This document shows positions 48,551 to 58,918 of a DNA stretch of 64,000 bases, piece after piece (position 1 is the stretch's first letter; every line of letters starts with the position of its first letter). The notes below the pieces were generated by a model. It was not told the origin of the DNA. It saw only the letters and a program-made list of their open reading frames with translations, and searched no databases. A program made the position numbers and the translations under genes. Origin of the DNA: Botrytis cinerea B05.10. Lineage: Eukaryota > Ascomycota > Leotiomycetes > Helotiales > Sclerotiniaceae. The stretch lies in assembly GCF_000143535.2 (NCBI RefSeq), contig NC_037323.1, forward strand, positions 1,922,001-1,986,000, given 5' to 3'.

Positions 48551-49220
48551 TCACTTTTCGCCCGCCATCGCAGCAGCCCCCTCGACTCTCTCCAACCCTT
48601 CCAAAACCTGTTCCCTTATCCCCGGATTCGCAAGCCGTCCATACCTAAGATCACTCAACCCCCCGACTGTATTCTTCATTTCTTTTAATAATTCTTCGCT
48701 TTCGGCATCTAGTCGCGCAATTTCGTCTTCGAGGTCTTCGATCGCTGTTTCGAGGCGAGGAAGAATGGAATGGAGGGAGTGTGGATGGGATGATGGGAGG
48801 TTGGATATCTGAGCTGTGCTAGAAAGCTGGAATTTGTTAGATGCTGTTGAGTTGTGTTTGGAGATGAAGGGAAGACAATTGTTAAGGAAGAAAGAAAAAG
48901 CAAAAGGAAAGCAAAAGACTCACGGCTCGTTCGATCCCCACCTCGTCATCCTCCACCACTCTCTCATCTGCTCTCCTACTTCTCACAATAGCTCTCTCCA
49001 TTGCCTTTCCCCTTCGCACTTCTTGCTCGATTTCTGCCGAAACATTGTCGATTGTTTGTGCGCGTTGATGCTGAAGGTCCCGATAGAGCGTTCGGATAGC
49101 AGGGGACGATTGAACAGAGCGCGGGAAAAGGAGAGTGAAGGAGGCGAGGGAGATAATTTGGGGGAGGGAGGACGGAGGGAGGAGGAAGGTGGTGAGAATT
49201 TTTTGTTCGGTGGGTGGCAT
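48551..49220 (-). CDS. cnl2: Kinetochore protein Cnl2/Nkp2
   Basis: Small coiled-coil CCAN-associated protein; in yeasts Nkp2 binds Nkp1 and the COMA complex. Exons 49220-48924 and 48826-48551 are both in phase 0, giving 190 residues. The N-terminus carries the family pattern MPPTEQKILTTFLLPPSSLP, LFPRSVQSSPAIRTLYRDLQ and the following QHQRAQTIDNV, then a basic helix (EIEQEVRRGKAMERAIVRSRR). The second half is an acidic coiled coil (LETAIEDLEDEIARLDAESE) ending in GLSDLRYGRLANPGIREQV. The first exon alone would run into a hydrophobic intron translation, so splicing is needed for the coiled coil. Divergent from eaf3 across 656 bases. Confidence 0.88.
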
Positions 49221-49876
49221 TGCGGTGCGGTGAGTGGGAGGCTGAAGAGGGTTTGAAGAGTTTTGTTTCTAGCGGCAGATTGTAGAAACTTGATCCGAAG
49301 TTTATCGGAGTTCAATTGAGGCTTGTCAAGACGGGGGCTTTGGGTCGAGGGGGAAGAAGCATTGATGTGTTGTTGGAGTGAAAATGGCCAGCAAGCTCGG
49401 GATTGAGAAAGAAAGGGAAACCGACGAAAATGAGATTATACTCCAAGACTCAAATATACTCTCAAAATGAAACTCTTCTGGAAGATGTCACTCGAAAACA
49501 TGGATGAATTATTGAACCCTAACACATCCATAAACCTAAACCTGGGGTACATAAATTAAACACACGCGTGACACGTACTTTTTTGACAAAGACGCGCTTG
49601 CTTGCTACTTCTCGGCTGTCTTAAGATAGATGGATGCAGACAGAAATGGAAATGGATTTTCTAATCTTATCCAACTCCCTTTCTGCAACAACATCATCAT
49701 CACTTGCACACGACAAATCTTCCAATTCTCCAATAACTTCGCTTCCGGACTTTGGTAGTATTTAGATATTGCTTTGCTATCAGATTTTATACCTCATTAG
49801 CATCACAACCCAGATACTTATCTGATACGTTTGACATCCATCCATCCAAATCCCTGATTAGATCGGACCGGAAATC
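49221..49876. promoter_or_regulatory. Divergent promoter region, cnl2 / eaf3
   Basis: No ORF with support. Likely holds both promoters: a kinetochore gene and a chromatin gene start from opposite edges. No specific binding site can be named. Confidence 0.5.
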
Positions 49877-52800
49877 ATGGCACCATCAAAATCTGGACCA
49901 CCCGTCGCCCCCTATGCGAAAGATGAAAAAGTTCTTTGCTTTCACCATGATTTGCTGTATGAGGCCAAGGTTTTAGACACAAGACCGACGGAAGATGGTT
50001 CTAGCTGGCAATGCAAGATTCATTATAAGGGGTAAGAAATTCTCTCTAGACTCTCTCTAAATTCGATGTATACTCAGCTGGAGATGTGTAAACCATCAGC
50101 TTTTTGTAAGGAGAAAACGTGTTAACATAATTTTTTTTTCTCGAATAGATGGAAAGCAACGTAAGTTCAATTTAATTCTGAATTCATTAGAATCTTTCGA
50201 ATCTCCTGGGTGATCTGTTTCATTATCTTGATGAAAAAAGACGATTCGAGAGAAGAAAGAGAAGGAACGCACTTCTACTCGTCTTTGAGCTACTTTCCAA
50301 AGCTGGATGATATGTAGCGAGATAATCGAACAGTTGAGTATAGCTCCTCGTCCTCCTCGTCCTCCTCGTCCTCCTCCTCCTCCTACCTTCCTCGTAATCC
50401 TTGTGAAGAAGTCTTGGAACTTGGAACATATTCCACCTCCAAAACTTTCATTGCCGATGCTGATAACGATATACTTTGCTGAGTTCCATGGCATGATATG
50501 ATATGGTATGGTAATTTATCGTATCGTGTCGTATCGTATTCCATCGCATGGTATCGTAACATATCACATCATATTGTACAGTTCAAACAACTAAAGTCAT
50601 TTTCAAATTCCTCCTCTCCCCCCTTTCCCCAATTTTCATCATCTCCATCATCATGTCCAGACGCTCCCCTCCAGAGCCATCACGATCCCTTCGGCCGCGT
50701 ATTCGTACTTTGACAGAATCGGATGGCAATTCGCCCAAACCGGGAAAGCAAGCAGAATCTAACCATGATAACCAAAATAGCTGGGACGACTGGGTCCCTC
50801 AAGATCGAGTAATGAAGTTTAATGACGATAATAAAGAACTTGCCGCTCAGCTTCATCAAGAGATGAAGAAGATGAGCCAGAAGCCAAAGTCCGCAACTTC
50901 AGCCGGTGGTAAGAAGATTGGTGGACGAACAAATGGATCTGATTTTGGTTCAGGTCGTGGCAGCGAAGAAAGACATGCGAGTGTAGCAGCTCAAGGAGGG
51001 GGAAGAGGTGGTCCAAGGAGAAATCGTGATTATGATTTGGAACAAGTAAGTCTCTTTTGATTCCTGTCGACTCCTCTCATTGTTGATACTCTGATCCTTT
51101 TGACATTATGAATCTGAAAACCCTCGAACTTTCTGCCATGTCGTTTTACCCATTTGCACATTTTCCTTATTTTCACGGTGGTTTTTACGGGTTCAGTAAT
51201 TGTCTCGATCTACCACAAGAGGGGGTAGCGGTATAAGAGAGAGATACAAAAAGTGTTTCCATAATGGCTAGTTTGACCTTCTCTCAAATTTTGGGTTCTC
51301 GCTTGCCCATTTTGGAAAAATCGAACATCCTCTCTTCTTCTTATTGTTAAAGTTGTCGCCAAACAACAATACAAATTGATTCCCCATCAAGACAATCTTT
51401 TCAGGAACTCAATACAGCGCAACAAGAAAAACTTCACATTGCTGGGCATTCAAAGCTTTTCTTTTGCTTTCGATCGCTGCCATCATTTAACAACATTCTG
51501 TTACTGCGCCTTCTTGAATCACACTTCCAAGGAAATTCAATCTCTCACACACTTCAATCAATCACGACAACAAAATCATCAAGACCATTCTTCAAATATC
51601 ACTCCAAACCTTCTCTTGAGAACTCTTTAAAGATGGGTCCTCCTATTGTCCCAGCTGTTAAAGCTGGTGCGAAGCGGTTTGCAAAGAAAATCGGCATTTC
51701 AGCTTCTCAAAATAAAATCCAGAAACCTCAAGTTACCAATGTAAGCCCTCCCCCACTCCTTCAACAATTCAATCACTCATAATTGTTTAGGCAAAAGAGA
51801 AGACCAAAGCAAAGACCAAGGTCAAGGCGGTCGCAAAGGCAGTCGTAAAGGCAGTCAATAATTTGGCTGTACCATCAGTCAATGTACGAAGAAGTGCGAG
51901 AGAAAAGCGTCCAGAGAAGCCATATGATCGCTCAATCATTGATTCTGGCAACTTAATGGTTACCAAACCAAAGCCAATGATGAATGGAAAGGACCCAGAT
52001 TGGGCCAATCCTAAGAGCGAGCATTGGAATGTCGATAAATTTCTCAAGAGCGACTCCATGGTCCCAAAAACAAATCTGGATGCAAGACCACCCAAAGATT
52101 TTCAGTTCATCTCCAATAACTCGATTCGAAATCCTGAAACATATCGACCAGATAAATCTAACTACTTCTACAAACCAAAAGAGAAGGCGGCTCCAGTTCA
52201 TCCTAAACTTCAAGCTCACATCAAAAAGGGCACCGATACCAAACCTTTGCGCCAGTGGTATGCAGATTACGAGCCTGGACAAATCAATCCTATCGCTGGT
52301 CGATTATTTGATGACAATCAATTACCTCCCCCCCAACTAAAGCGAAAGAGACTTTTCCCTCTATCATACAGTGAAGAGCGTATAGAAGAGATCATGAAGC
52401 CTCCTCCAAAGAAGCCCAGGCTCATTCTTAAAAATGGGTTGAATAAGTCTGCCCCGGAGAAGACCGCTGGAAAGGCCGTCTCAAAGACTTCTCAAAAAGC
52501 TTCCCTCAAAAACAATGGCACAGCTGCTAGCACAGGGGCTGAAAAGAGAGTGCAATTCGAAAAGGAAATGATGGGTTCCTCTGAAGTCAGAGGAGAACGT
52601 CTTATCAAAACCACCAAGAAGATGTTACCACGCATTTTGAATTCAAACATTGTCATGGAAAGACGTGATTTTAACTATTTACAGGAAGAAAACTTTCATA
52701 ATCGACCATCCATTAACCTTGTCATCCCCGATCATATCAAAGCAATTCTTGTTGATGACTGGGAGAATGTCACTAAGAATCAACAACTTGTACCATTACC

Positions 52801-53341
52801 CCATAAGAAATCTGTCGATCAAATCTTGAATGATTGGCTTGAATTTGAAAAACCAAAGAGACCTGTTGGAAGTGCCCAGGCAGATATATTGGAAGAGATT
52901 GTCGCTGGCTTGAAGGAGTATTTCGAGAGATGCCTTCCTCGCATTCTTCTGTACAGGTGTGTTCATTCCGAGGATACCTTCAATTGTCTCTAACCGATTG
53001 CCTTAGATTTGAACGCCAACAGCATATGGATTTTCGTGAATTGTGGGACGATGATTCATATCAACAAAGCTCTGCATGTGATACCTATGGTGCTGAGCAC
53101 TTATGCCGTCTTTTGGGTAAGACTGTCATTTCATTCCTTGGAAACACATCACTGATAGTATATAGTCACTCTCCCTGAACTCATTGCTCAAACCAATATG
53201 GATTTACAATCTGTTAATCGTCTCCGAGAAGAACTTAGCAAGTTGACCAACTGGATCGGCAAGAATGCTAAAGATTACTTTGTCAATGAATACGAGACAC
53301 CTGGCGCAGAATATGTTGACAAGGCTCGCAACCCTAATTAG
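49877..53341 (+). CDS. eaf3: Chromatin reader Eaf3/MRG15 (chromodomain-MRG form)
   Basis: Subunit of the NuA4 acetyltransferase and Rpd3S deacetylase that reads H3K36 methylation. Six exons: 49877-50031, 50149-50160 (12 nt), 50781-51045, 52685-52956, 53007-53116 and 53166-53341; 329 residues, the usual length. The chromodomain begins APYAKDEKVLCFHHDLLYEA and spans exons 1-3 through the microexon (GWKAT) into WDDWVPQDRVMKF. A basic linker (GGRGGPRRNRDYDLEQ) leads to the MRG domain: EENFHNRPSINLVIPDHI, LVDDWENVTKNQQLVPLP, GLKEYFERCLPRILLYRFER, DTYGAEHLCRLL and TLPELIAQTNMD. The intron between linker and MRG exon is 1639 nt, far longer than others here, and contains a second 5' end (next entries). 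All joins are frame-consistent. Confidence 0.92.
51046..51632 (+). promoter_or_regulatory. Putative internal promoter and leader inside eaf3 intron 3
   Basis: About 590 bases between the exon-3 donor and an internal ATG. The last 150 bases are C/A-rich and G-poor with repeated CAATCA, CACAC and ATCATCAAGAC words, the look of leaders before other genes in this window, and the start context is AAAG-ATG-G. A pyrimidine-rich patch near 51460-51490 could mark initiation. Not an ordinary intron interior; promoter function is inferred. Confidence 0.5.
51633..53341 (+). CDS. Alternative eaf3 product: novel basic N-terminus fused to MRG domain
   Basis: Predicted second protein of the eaf3 locus, 519 residues. 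Exons 51633-51740 (MGPPIVPAVKAGAKRFAKKI..., 36 codons), 51791-52956, 53007-53116 and 53166-53341. The second exon is open for 298 codons and then runs, in the same frame, through the normal eaf3 acceptor at 52684 into EENFHNRPSINL and the MRG domain. The unique 334 residues are basic and mostly disordered: a Lys/Ala repeat (KTKAKTKVKAVAKAVVKAV), RRSAREKRPEKPYDRSI, a Trp-containing stretch (NGKDPDWANPKSEHWNVDKF), PLRQWYADYEPGQINPIAGR and PPPKKPRLIL, a likely nuclear signal. No chromodomain and no family I recognise. Its coding nature is supported by open length, composition and phase; whether it is a separate transcript needs RNA evidence. Confidence 0.6.
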
Positions 53342-54568
53342 AGAGTTGTGTCTTGCATTGGAGGTTGAAAGATGCAAACATGCAAAATTGAATGGATAGA
53401 TGAACGGGGAGATGTATAATAGCATGGAATGGAGAATGGCGCATGCTTTCTTTCTAGCTTTTGTTTTTAGGGGAAGAAATGAATCTTGTATTACAGTGGG
53501 TGAAAACGAAGGTTCAATCGAAAATTGAATTTGGGGAAGGAAAGGAAAATTGTTTGGCAGGTTTCTGCTACCACTGCTGTTTGTTTCTGCGATGGCGATA
53601 GGAAGGGAAGATTTTTACGAACCAGCATATGGCATGGCAGGACACTTAGACAGATTGAGAGAGCATACATGTGAAAGAATCTGATTTGAATGGATTGATG
53701 GATGGACCATAGTAGATTCTAATGGATGGTATTATTGGCATGGCAGATATTCAGCTAGTTGTATTTGGTCCAAGAGCCCTTGAGTTTGGTCTTGAGCTGG
53801 TAGCTTAGAATCATGGTTACAGATTACATGACTTCTGAGCCTGATTTTGTTGAGTTGGTTGCGTTTGAACTTGGGATTTACATGTAAGGACATCAATCGG
53901 TTCATGTGGATTTTCTCAGTGATATGCATATCAGTTCTGCCTATGATGAGAACGAAGCAGTCCACAATTTCACGGTACATATGAGAATTTCAGCTGCAAT
54001 TTGTAAGGTATTGATCCTGGGATTAGAGTCGTATATTGTGAGTAAGATTTCATGTCCTCGCAACCCTTATGCGCTTTTTGTTTGGCAAATAGCTAGCTAT
54101 GCTTTATGTATGTGTACATTGTTTATAGAAAGACCCAGAGCTCCAATAATGTGAGGGTGGCTTGAGCGAAGCATGTAAGGGTAATGCTGGACAGGTATTG
54201 TGAGGTGAATTGAAGGGAGGGAGACGGTGGGGGGAGAAGGGCGATTGATATGGCTGTCTATCGTGGCAGGAAGAGAGTGTATGAAGCTGAGTTTGACTTA
54301 TTGCCATTGCGAGTGATGCGTAACTATTTGTATTGAGAGTCCCTCTGATTCTTCCTGTGCATTGAAGAGTATGCCAATCTCAATCGCGAATATAAAACAG
54401 GCCGTCTACGTCCCATCTCCAAATCGCATGTACACATTTATATATGGTATCGCGCTCTCAATTCCCAGTGTGTTTAATCCAGCCCTCCATTCCAATCTTC
54501 CTTTATATGTTTACAATACTATCTCTACTCCTATTCACATTCACTCCGCTCTTCTCTTCCCCAACCTC
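53342..54568. other. Tail-to-tail intergenic
   Basis: 3' flanks of eaf3 (+) and uL30m (-). No ORF with family signal; short ORFs at 53732-54307 on both strands overlap and look random. Confidence 0.55.
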
Positions 54569-55030
54569 TCAAACCACACTCGTTTCCAACTCCTTCTCAA
54601 CAACAAAACCACTCTCCGGCCTCCTGCTCTCCCTCTCTTGCCTCTTACTCCTCCTTTCCTTCGTCTCCTCTACCTCAACTAACTCCTTAACCTTCATAAT
54701 CTGTCCCGCAATATCGGAGCAGACAGGATGATACACACTACTCGTTCTTTTATGCAATCCCAAGAACTTCAACACACGGGAGGATTTCTTTGGGAGTCCA
54801 ATAGCGGATCGGGTGAGGGTGATGCGGAAATAGGAAGTTGGTGTAGGAGGGGGAGATTTCTGCCAGGGCTTTTGGTGGAAGACTTTGGTTGTGGATGAAG
54901 AGGGAGTGGTGGATGGAGAGGTTTGGGAGATGGCTTTGGGTGCATTTTTGCTGATTTGGTTGAGGGTGGAGGGGAGGGGTTTGGATGAACGGATGGCGCG
55001 GGCGAGAGGGGCCGCGGTAGTGGTGGACAT
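54569..55030 (-). CDS. mrpl33: Mitochondrial large-subunit ribosomal protein uL30m
   Basis: Mitochondrial ribosomal protein of the bacterial L30 family (Mrpl33 in yeast). Single exon, 153 residues. The first 60 residues are Ser/Thr/Pro- and Lys/Arg-rich without acids (MSTTTAAPLARAIRSSKPLP), fitting a mitochondrial presequence. The L30 core spans about 66-115: SYFRITLTRSAIGLPKKSSR, VLKFLGLHKRTSSVYHPVCS, DIAGQIMKVKELVEVEE. A charged tail of about 35 residues extends beyond the core. The next upstream gene, sec6, is divergent, starting 543 bases away. Confidence 0.92.
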   Translation of the reverse strand: MSTTTAAPLARAIRSSKPLPSTLNQISKNAPKAISQTSPSTTPSSSTTKVFHQKPWQKSPPPTPTSYFRITLTRSAIGLPKKSSRVLKFLGLHKRTSSVYHPVCSDIAGQIMKVKELVEVEETKERRSKRQERESRRPESGFVVEKELETSVV

Positions 55031-55573
55031 TGTGGGTGGTGGATGTGAGGTGGTTGTGGTTTTGGGTGTCTGTGAGAGAGGTTAGAGGGGTTGTTCTGAG
55101 ATGAGAGAGAGGAAGAATTGGATGAGAGGAGTGAACACTGGAAATCGCAGCGCGCATAATTAAAAAAGGAAGTAAACAAAATAAAACACACCTTTTGAAT
55201 ATCAGCACAAAATTCAATGGCTTGTCCCGCACTGTCAATGTCGCCGTTGCCAGTATATCAAAAGTTCAATCGGGAGAAATAAATCGCAAATATCAAACCA
55301 GGATTCTCGGGAGTCGGGAATTCTTTCCACCGTTACATGCCACGCTAGTCCTCGTTTTGGGATTATGCACGTAATGTCTCATACACCATTGAACTTTCGA
55401 TTGATTGCACTTATTTTTGACTTGATTTCTATGAACCGTTTCTTGAAAGTTTAGAATTGCTGGTGAAGCTCTGCGAGAGCTATACTTTTCTATCTGGTCT
55501 TGAATAAGATCTGCGCGCATAACCCCTACTCCCCTCCTTCTTGAGCTCCTGTAGCTCACAAACCACCGCCAAA
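55031..55573. other. Divergent intergenic, uL30m / sec6
   Basis: Shared promoter region; nothing else seen. Minus-strand ORFs at 55293-55710 overlap the sec6 start and are shadows. Confidence 0.5.
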
Positions 55574-57844
55574 ATGACAATGGACGTCTCCTCCATCAAG
55601 CTCTCCGATCTCCTCCACCACCCCGACGATCTCGACAAAATCCCCGCCCTCAAACTCGAATATACACGTAAGAAATCCGCCGTCGATTCGCAACTGCGTT
55701 CTGGTCTCAAAGAACAACTCGAAGTTACTCAGGCTGGCATGCACGGGATTACCGATGGCCAACGAACTGTTCAATTGATCAAGGATGAGATGATGAAGAT
55801 TGATAAGCTGTGCGCCGAGGCGCAGAATATGATTAAGGATTTCCCGAATATTAATCTGGTGAGCCAGACGCATAGGAATTTCATGGCGGTAGAAACGATG
55901 CGCAGGAATTTGGTGGATTTTAACGAGAGGTTAACGAAGGTGGAGGGGCTTCTGAGAGAGGATGATGCGGATGAGGATAATATGGGGAATTTGCTGGCGA
56001 TTCATTATGAATTGACGCAGTTGAGGAATATTAGGGATGATGCTATGGAACAGATATTGAGGGCTGACGATGCGGGATTGCAGGGGACGTTGGAGGATTA
56101 TTTTGCGAGGTTAGATGACACGATTGATTGGTTTGATGAACATATTGGGAAGGTGGCTATGAATCTGATAGAGGTGGTTGTGCAGGGGAATAGCAGTTTG
56201 GTAGTGAGGTTGGCGGTGGTTATTGAGGCCGAGGAAAAGAGTGATAGAAGGGTTATGGCACTGCAGGAGGCGTTGAAAGATCATAAGGAGATGGCGGCGA
56301 GATTTAAGAGTATCACGGATGGGGCGAAGAGTACGAGAGGGTATAAGGAGAAGTTTTTGATGGCTATTAAACTAAAGGCCGAAAGCGACATTGAAGGAAC
56401 GAAGCAGACATTCTTGGAGGACCCCTCGAAATTGGAGAAGGGTTTGAGATGGTTCTTCAACGATTTGAATGCGGTCAAACAGGGGATGGTTCCATTGATG
56501 CCAAAGAAGTGGAAAATTCTCAAGACGTATGGGAATATTTATCATCAATTGATGCATGATTTTCTCATTGATATGATCGATGACAAAGAGACGACGCAGG
56601 CGAATAATTTGGCAATTCTCAACTGGCCAGAAAAGTACTATACGAAGATGAACAAGTTGGGGTTTAAGAAAGATGAATTAAAGCCGCACGTTATAGATGG
56701 AAGAGAACAGGAAATGATCAGGAATTTCGAACAAATCATTATCAAGTACTTGGATGAATGGCTTGATCGGATTTTCGCAACAGAAAAGAAAGATTTCGAT
56801 GGGAGGAATGTGGATGGTTCGAATTTGGATCAGGACGAATATGGATACTTTCGAACGAAAAACTTGGTCGATATGTGGCGTATGTTACGTGAACAAATCG
56901 ATGCAGCAAGTGCTAGTCAGAGAATGGATATTGTTGAAGGAGTGGTTGATATCATGATCGTGCGGCTCAAGACTCGTCAACAAACATGGCAAGAAATGCT
57001 CGATATTGAAGCTGCTAAATACTTCAATGCAACTACTGAACTGGAGGGCTTCCAAGCTTTACAGGATTGGCTTGTTGCTACTGCTAATGATCAAATTGCC
57101 TGTATTGATGATAATGAAGATGAGGGACGATTCGGATACCTTACGAGCTTTAGACAAAAATTCGAACCGCTCGTTTCAACTACATACCTTGAACGAGTAG
57201 ATGTCGAGATTACTAGTCTAAACGATGGATATGTCGATCTCAGTACCCACTGCATATCCAAATTCGCAACTTTAATCTTCGCCGTTGATTTCAAAACCGT
57301 CATGCCGGATTTCTTCACAGCAAAATGGTACTCAAACACAGCTATGAAGCAAATGATTGTCACATTTGAAGAATACATTAATGATTACAAAAACGTCCTT
57401 CATCAATCACTTCTAGATATCTTCATTGAAGAACTCGCCATCGAACTCCTCATCCAATATCTCGGCTGTGTCCGTAACAAGGGCGCAAAATTTAAGAGAA
57501 TGGATCCATTCAAAGATAAGATCTTCAATGATGTTTCAACCGCCTTTGAATTCTTCAATAGTAATACATATCTCACGGAAGATGTACGGAATATCATTGT
57601 GGGTAAATGGGCGGTGACGCAAAGTTTCCTCGAGATTCTTGAGTGTGAGAAGGGAGCGGTGCAGGATGTGGTAGAGGGGTTCAAGAGAGAATATTGGGAT
57701 TTGCAGCTTGGGTGGGTGGAGGCGGTGTTGAGGGCGAGAGATGATTTTGATAGGAGCATGCTTAAGGGGGTTAAGGAGAGGTGGGGAAATGTGATGGGAG
57801 ATTTGGAGAGAGGGGGCGAGACGATCATGGCGAGGGTTAAGTAG
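55574..57844 (+). CDS. sec6: Exocyst complex subunit Sec6
   Basis: Tethers secretory vesicles at the plasma membrane of growing tips as part of the octameric exocyst. Intronless, 756 residues, close to yeast length. Start at ATG 55574 (MTMDVSSIKLSDLLHHPDDL); no earlier in-frame ATG is present. The N-terminal third is coiled coil (YTRKKSAVDSQLRSGLKEQL, QTHRNFMAVETMRRNLVDFN), the rest the helical rods of the Sec6 family, with WPEKYYTKMNKLG, EYGYFRTKNLVDMWRMLREQ, TFEEYINDYKNVLHQSLLD and AIELLIQYLGCVRNKGAKFK near the C-terminus. It is the right-most strongly supported housekeeping gene before the gene-poor stretch. Confidence 0.95.
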   Translation: MTMDVSSIKLSDLLHHPDDLDKIPALKLEYTRKKSAVDSQLRSGLKEQLEVTQAGMHGITDGQRTVQLIKDEMMKIDKLCAEAQNMIKDFPNINLVSQTHRNFMAVETMRRNLVDFNERLTKVEGLLREDDADEDNMGNLLAIHYELTQLRNIRDDAMEQILRADDAGLQGTLEDYFARLDDTIDWFDEHIGKVAMNLIEVVVQGNSSLVVRLAVVIEAEEKSDRRVMALQEALKDHKEMAARFKSITDGAKSTRGYKEKFLMAIKLKAESDIEGTKQTFLEDPSKLEKGLRWFFNDLNAVKQGMVPLMPKKWKILKTYGNIYHQLMHDFLIDMIDDKETTQANNLAILNWPEKYYTKMNKLGFKKDELKPHVIDGREQEMIRNFEQIIIKYLDEWLDRIFATEKKDFDGRNVDGSNLDQDEYGYFRTKNLVDMWRMLREQIDAASASQRMDIVEGVVDIMIVRLKTRQQTWQEMLDIEAAKYFNATTELEGFQALQDWLVATANDQIACIDDNEDEGRFGYLTSFRQKFEPLVSTTYLERVDVEITSLNDGYVDLSTHCISKFATLIFAVDFKTVMPDFFTAKWYSNTAMKQMIVTFEEYINDYKNVLHQSLLDIFIEELAIELLIQYLGCVRNKGAKFKRMDPFKDKIFNDVSTAFEFFNSNTYLTEDVRNIIVGKWAVTQSFLEILECEKGAVQDVVEGFKREYWDLQLGWVEAVLRARDDFDRSMLKGVKERWGNVMGDLERGGETIMARVK

Positions 57845-58744
57845 ATCCAGCGGTTGTGTTTATGAGTGGAAAGTGTATTAATTAGAATGGGAGAATTGAG
57901 CGACTGTGCAGTGCGGTCTAAAGTATGCATGCATGGAGATGGGAATCATGGGTTCGGATTTGTGCTTGAGCGTGGAGTCAGGCGTCCTCTTATTATCTTC
58001 CTTGAGGGATTCAGAATCTATATATATTGTCCTCCGTGAGGAGAAGGCTAAGAAGTCCATACATACATGGATAGAAAGGGCGTTGAATTGATAGCATGGT
58101 AGTTTGTTTACATTTGCTCGGGTGGTCATAGTGATTTAACTACTTAGGTAGCTAACGAATATCTCATTGATCGTTTGTCTGCGAACAAAAAAGAATTTTA
58201 AATTTGATGCTTCCGTATATTTCATTCTCATTTCATCTATGCGCCTAAATCATTCCGAGCCCACGTTTACAGCTGCTAATAAAGTACACACGTGAAACAA
58301 ACCCCCAAAAATAAGAAATGGTAGCCAAAGCAGTGCACAGTGAAAACCCACAATCCTCAACCGAATCTTTGAGGAAAAGCATGGGATGGATGGATGGATG
58401 CAAGGCCCCGGAAAACAAATCCCTCTCTCAATCCCGTGGATCCGTATACTTGAGATTCATAATTTCCACCGCGGTAGAATCGCATGCCCTTTTGTATCCC
58501 ATAGACCATAGATCACATACTGCCATGCCATGCCATACCAGTCTTCGGAAATAGAGCTCATGTTCCGTTTCTCAGATCTCTTTCCCCCCCCTCCTCCCTC
58601 AGATAGATGCATCTACTCAGTGCCCCCGCTGCGAAATTCGAAATTCGTGTAATTTTTTTTTATTTTTTTTTTGTTTTTCGTCGTTCAACTTGTTTGTTCG
58701 CTCAGGGGGTCTTTGATTTTCTTCTTGGCGGGTATAGTTTAGCT

Positions 58745-58782
58745 CCGGTTCCAGTTCCGGTTCCAGTTCCAGTTCCAGTACC
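58745..58782. repeat. Hexamer repeat (GTTCCA/GTTCCG)n
   Basis: About six tandem six-base units alternating GGTTCC and AGTTCC. Confidence 0.9.
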
Positions 58783-58895
58783 GTTCGCAACCGCGCTAAG
58801 GTCACTATACTCATTTGATATTTATTGAGTATCTGGCTGCATACTCATCGTTCCATCCGTTCATCAGGACCTGAAATATTTTTCTTCACATGTGT

Positions 58896-58918
58896 TTTTT
58901 TTTTTTTTTTTTTTTTTT
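58896..58918. repeat. Poly-T run
   Basis: About 23 consecutive T residues following ACATGTG. Confidence 0.9.

Noticed and set aside
50653..50780. Extra eaf3 coding exon (MSRRSPPEPSRSLRPRIR...)
   Set aside because: The frame is open into exon 3, but it would break the chromodomain between GWKAT and WDDWV, and the acceptor at 50780 joins these in phase.
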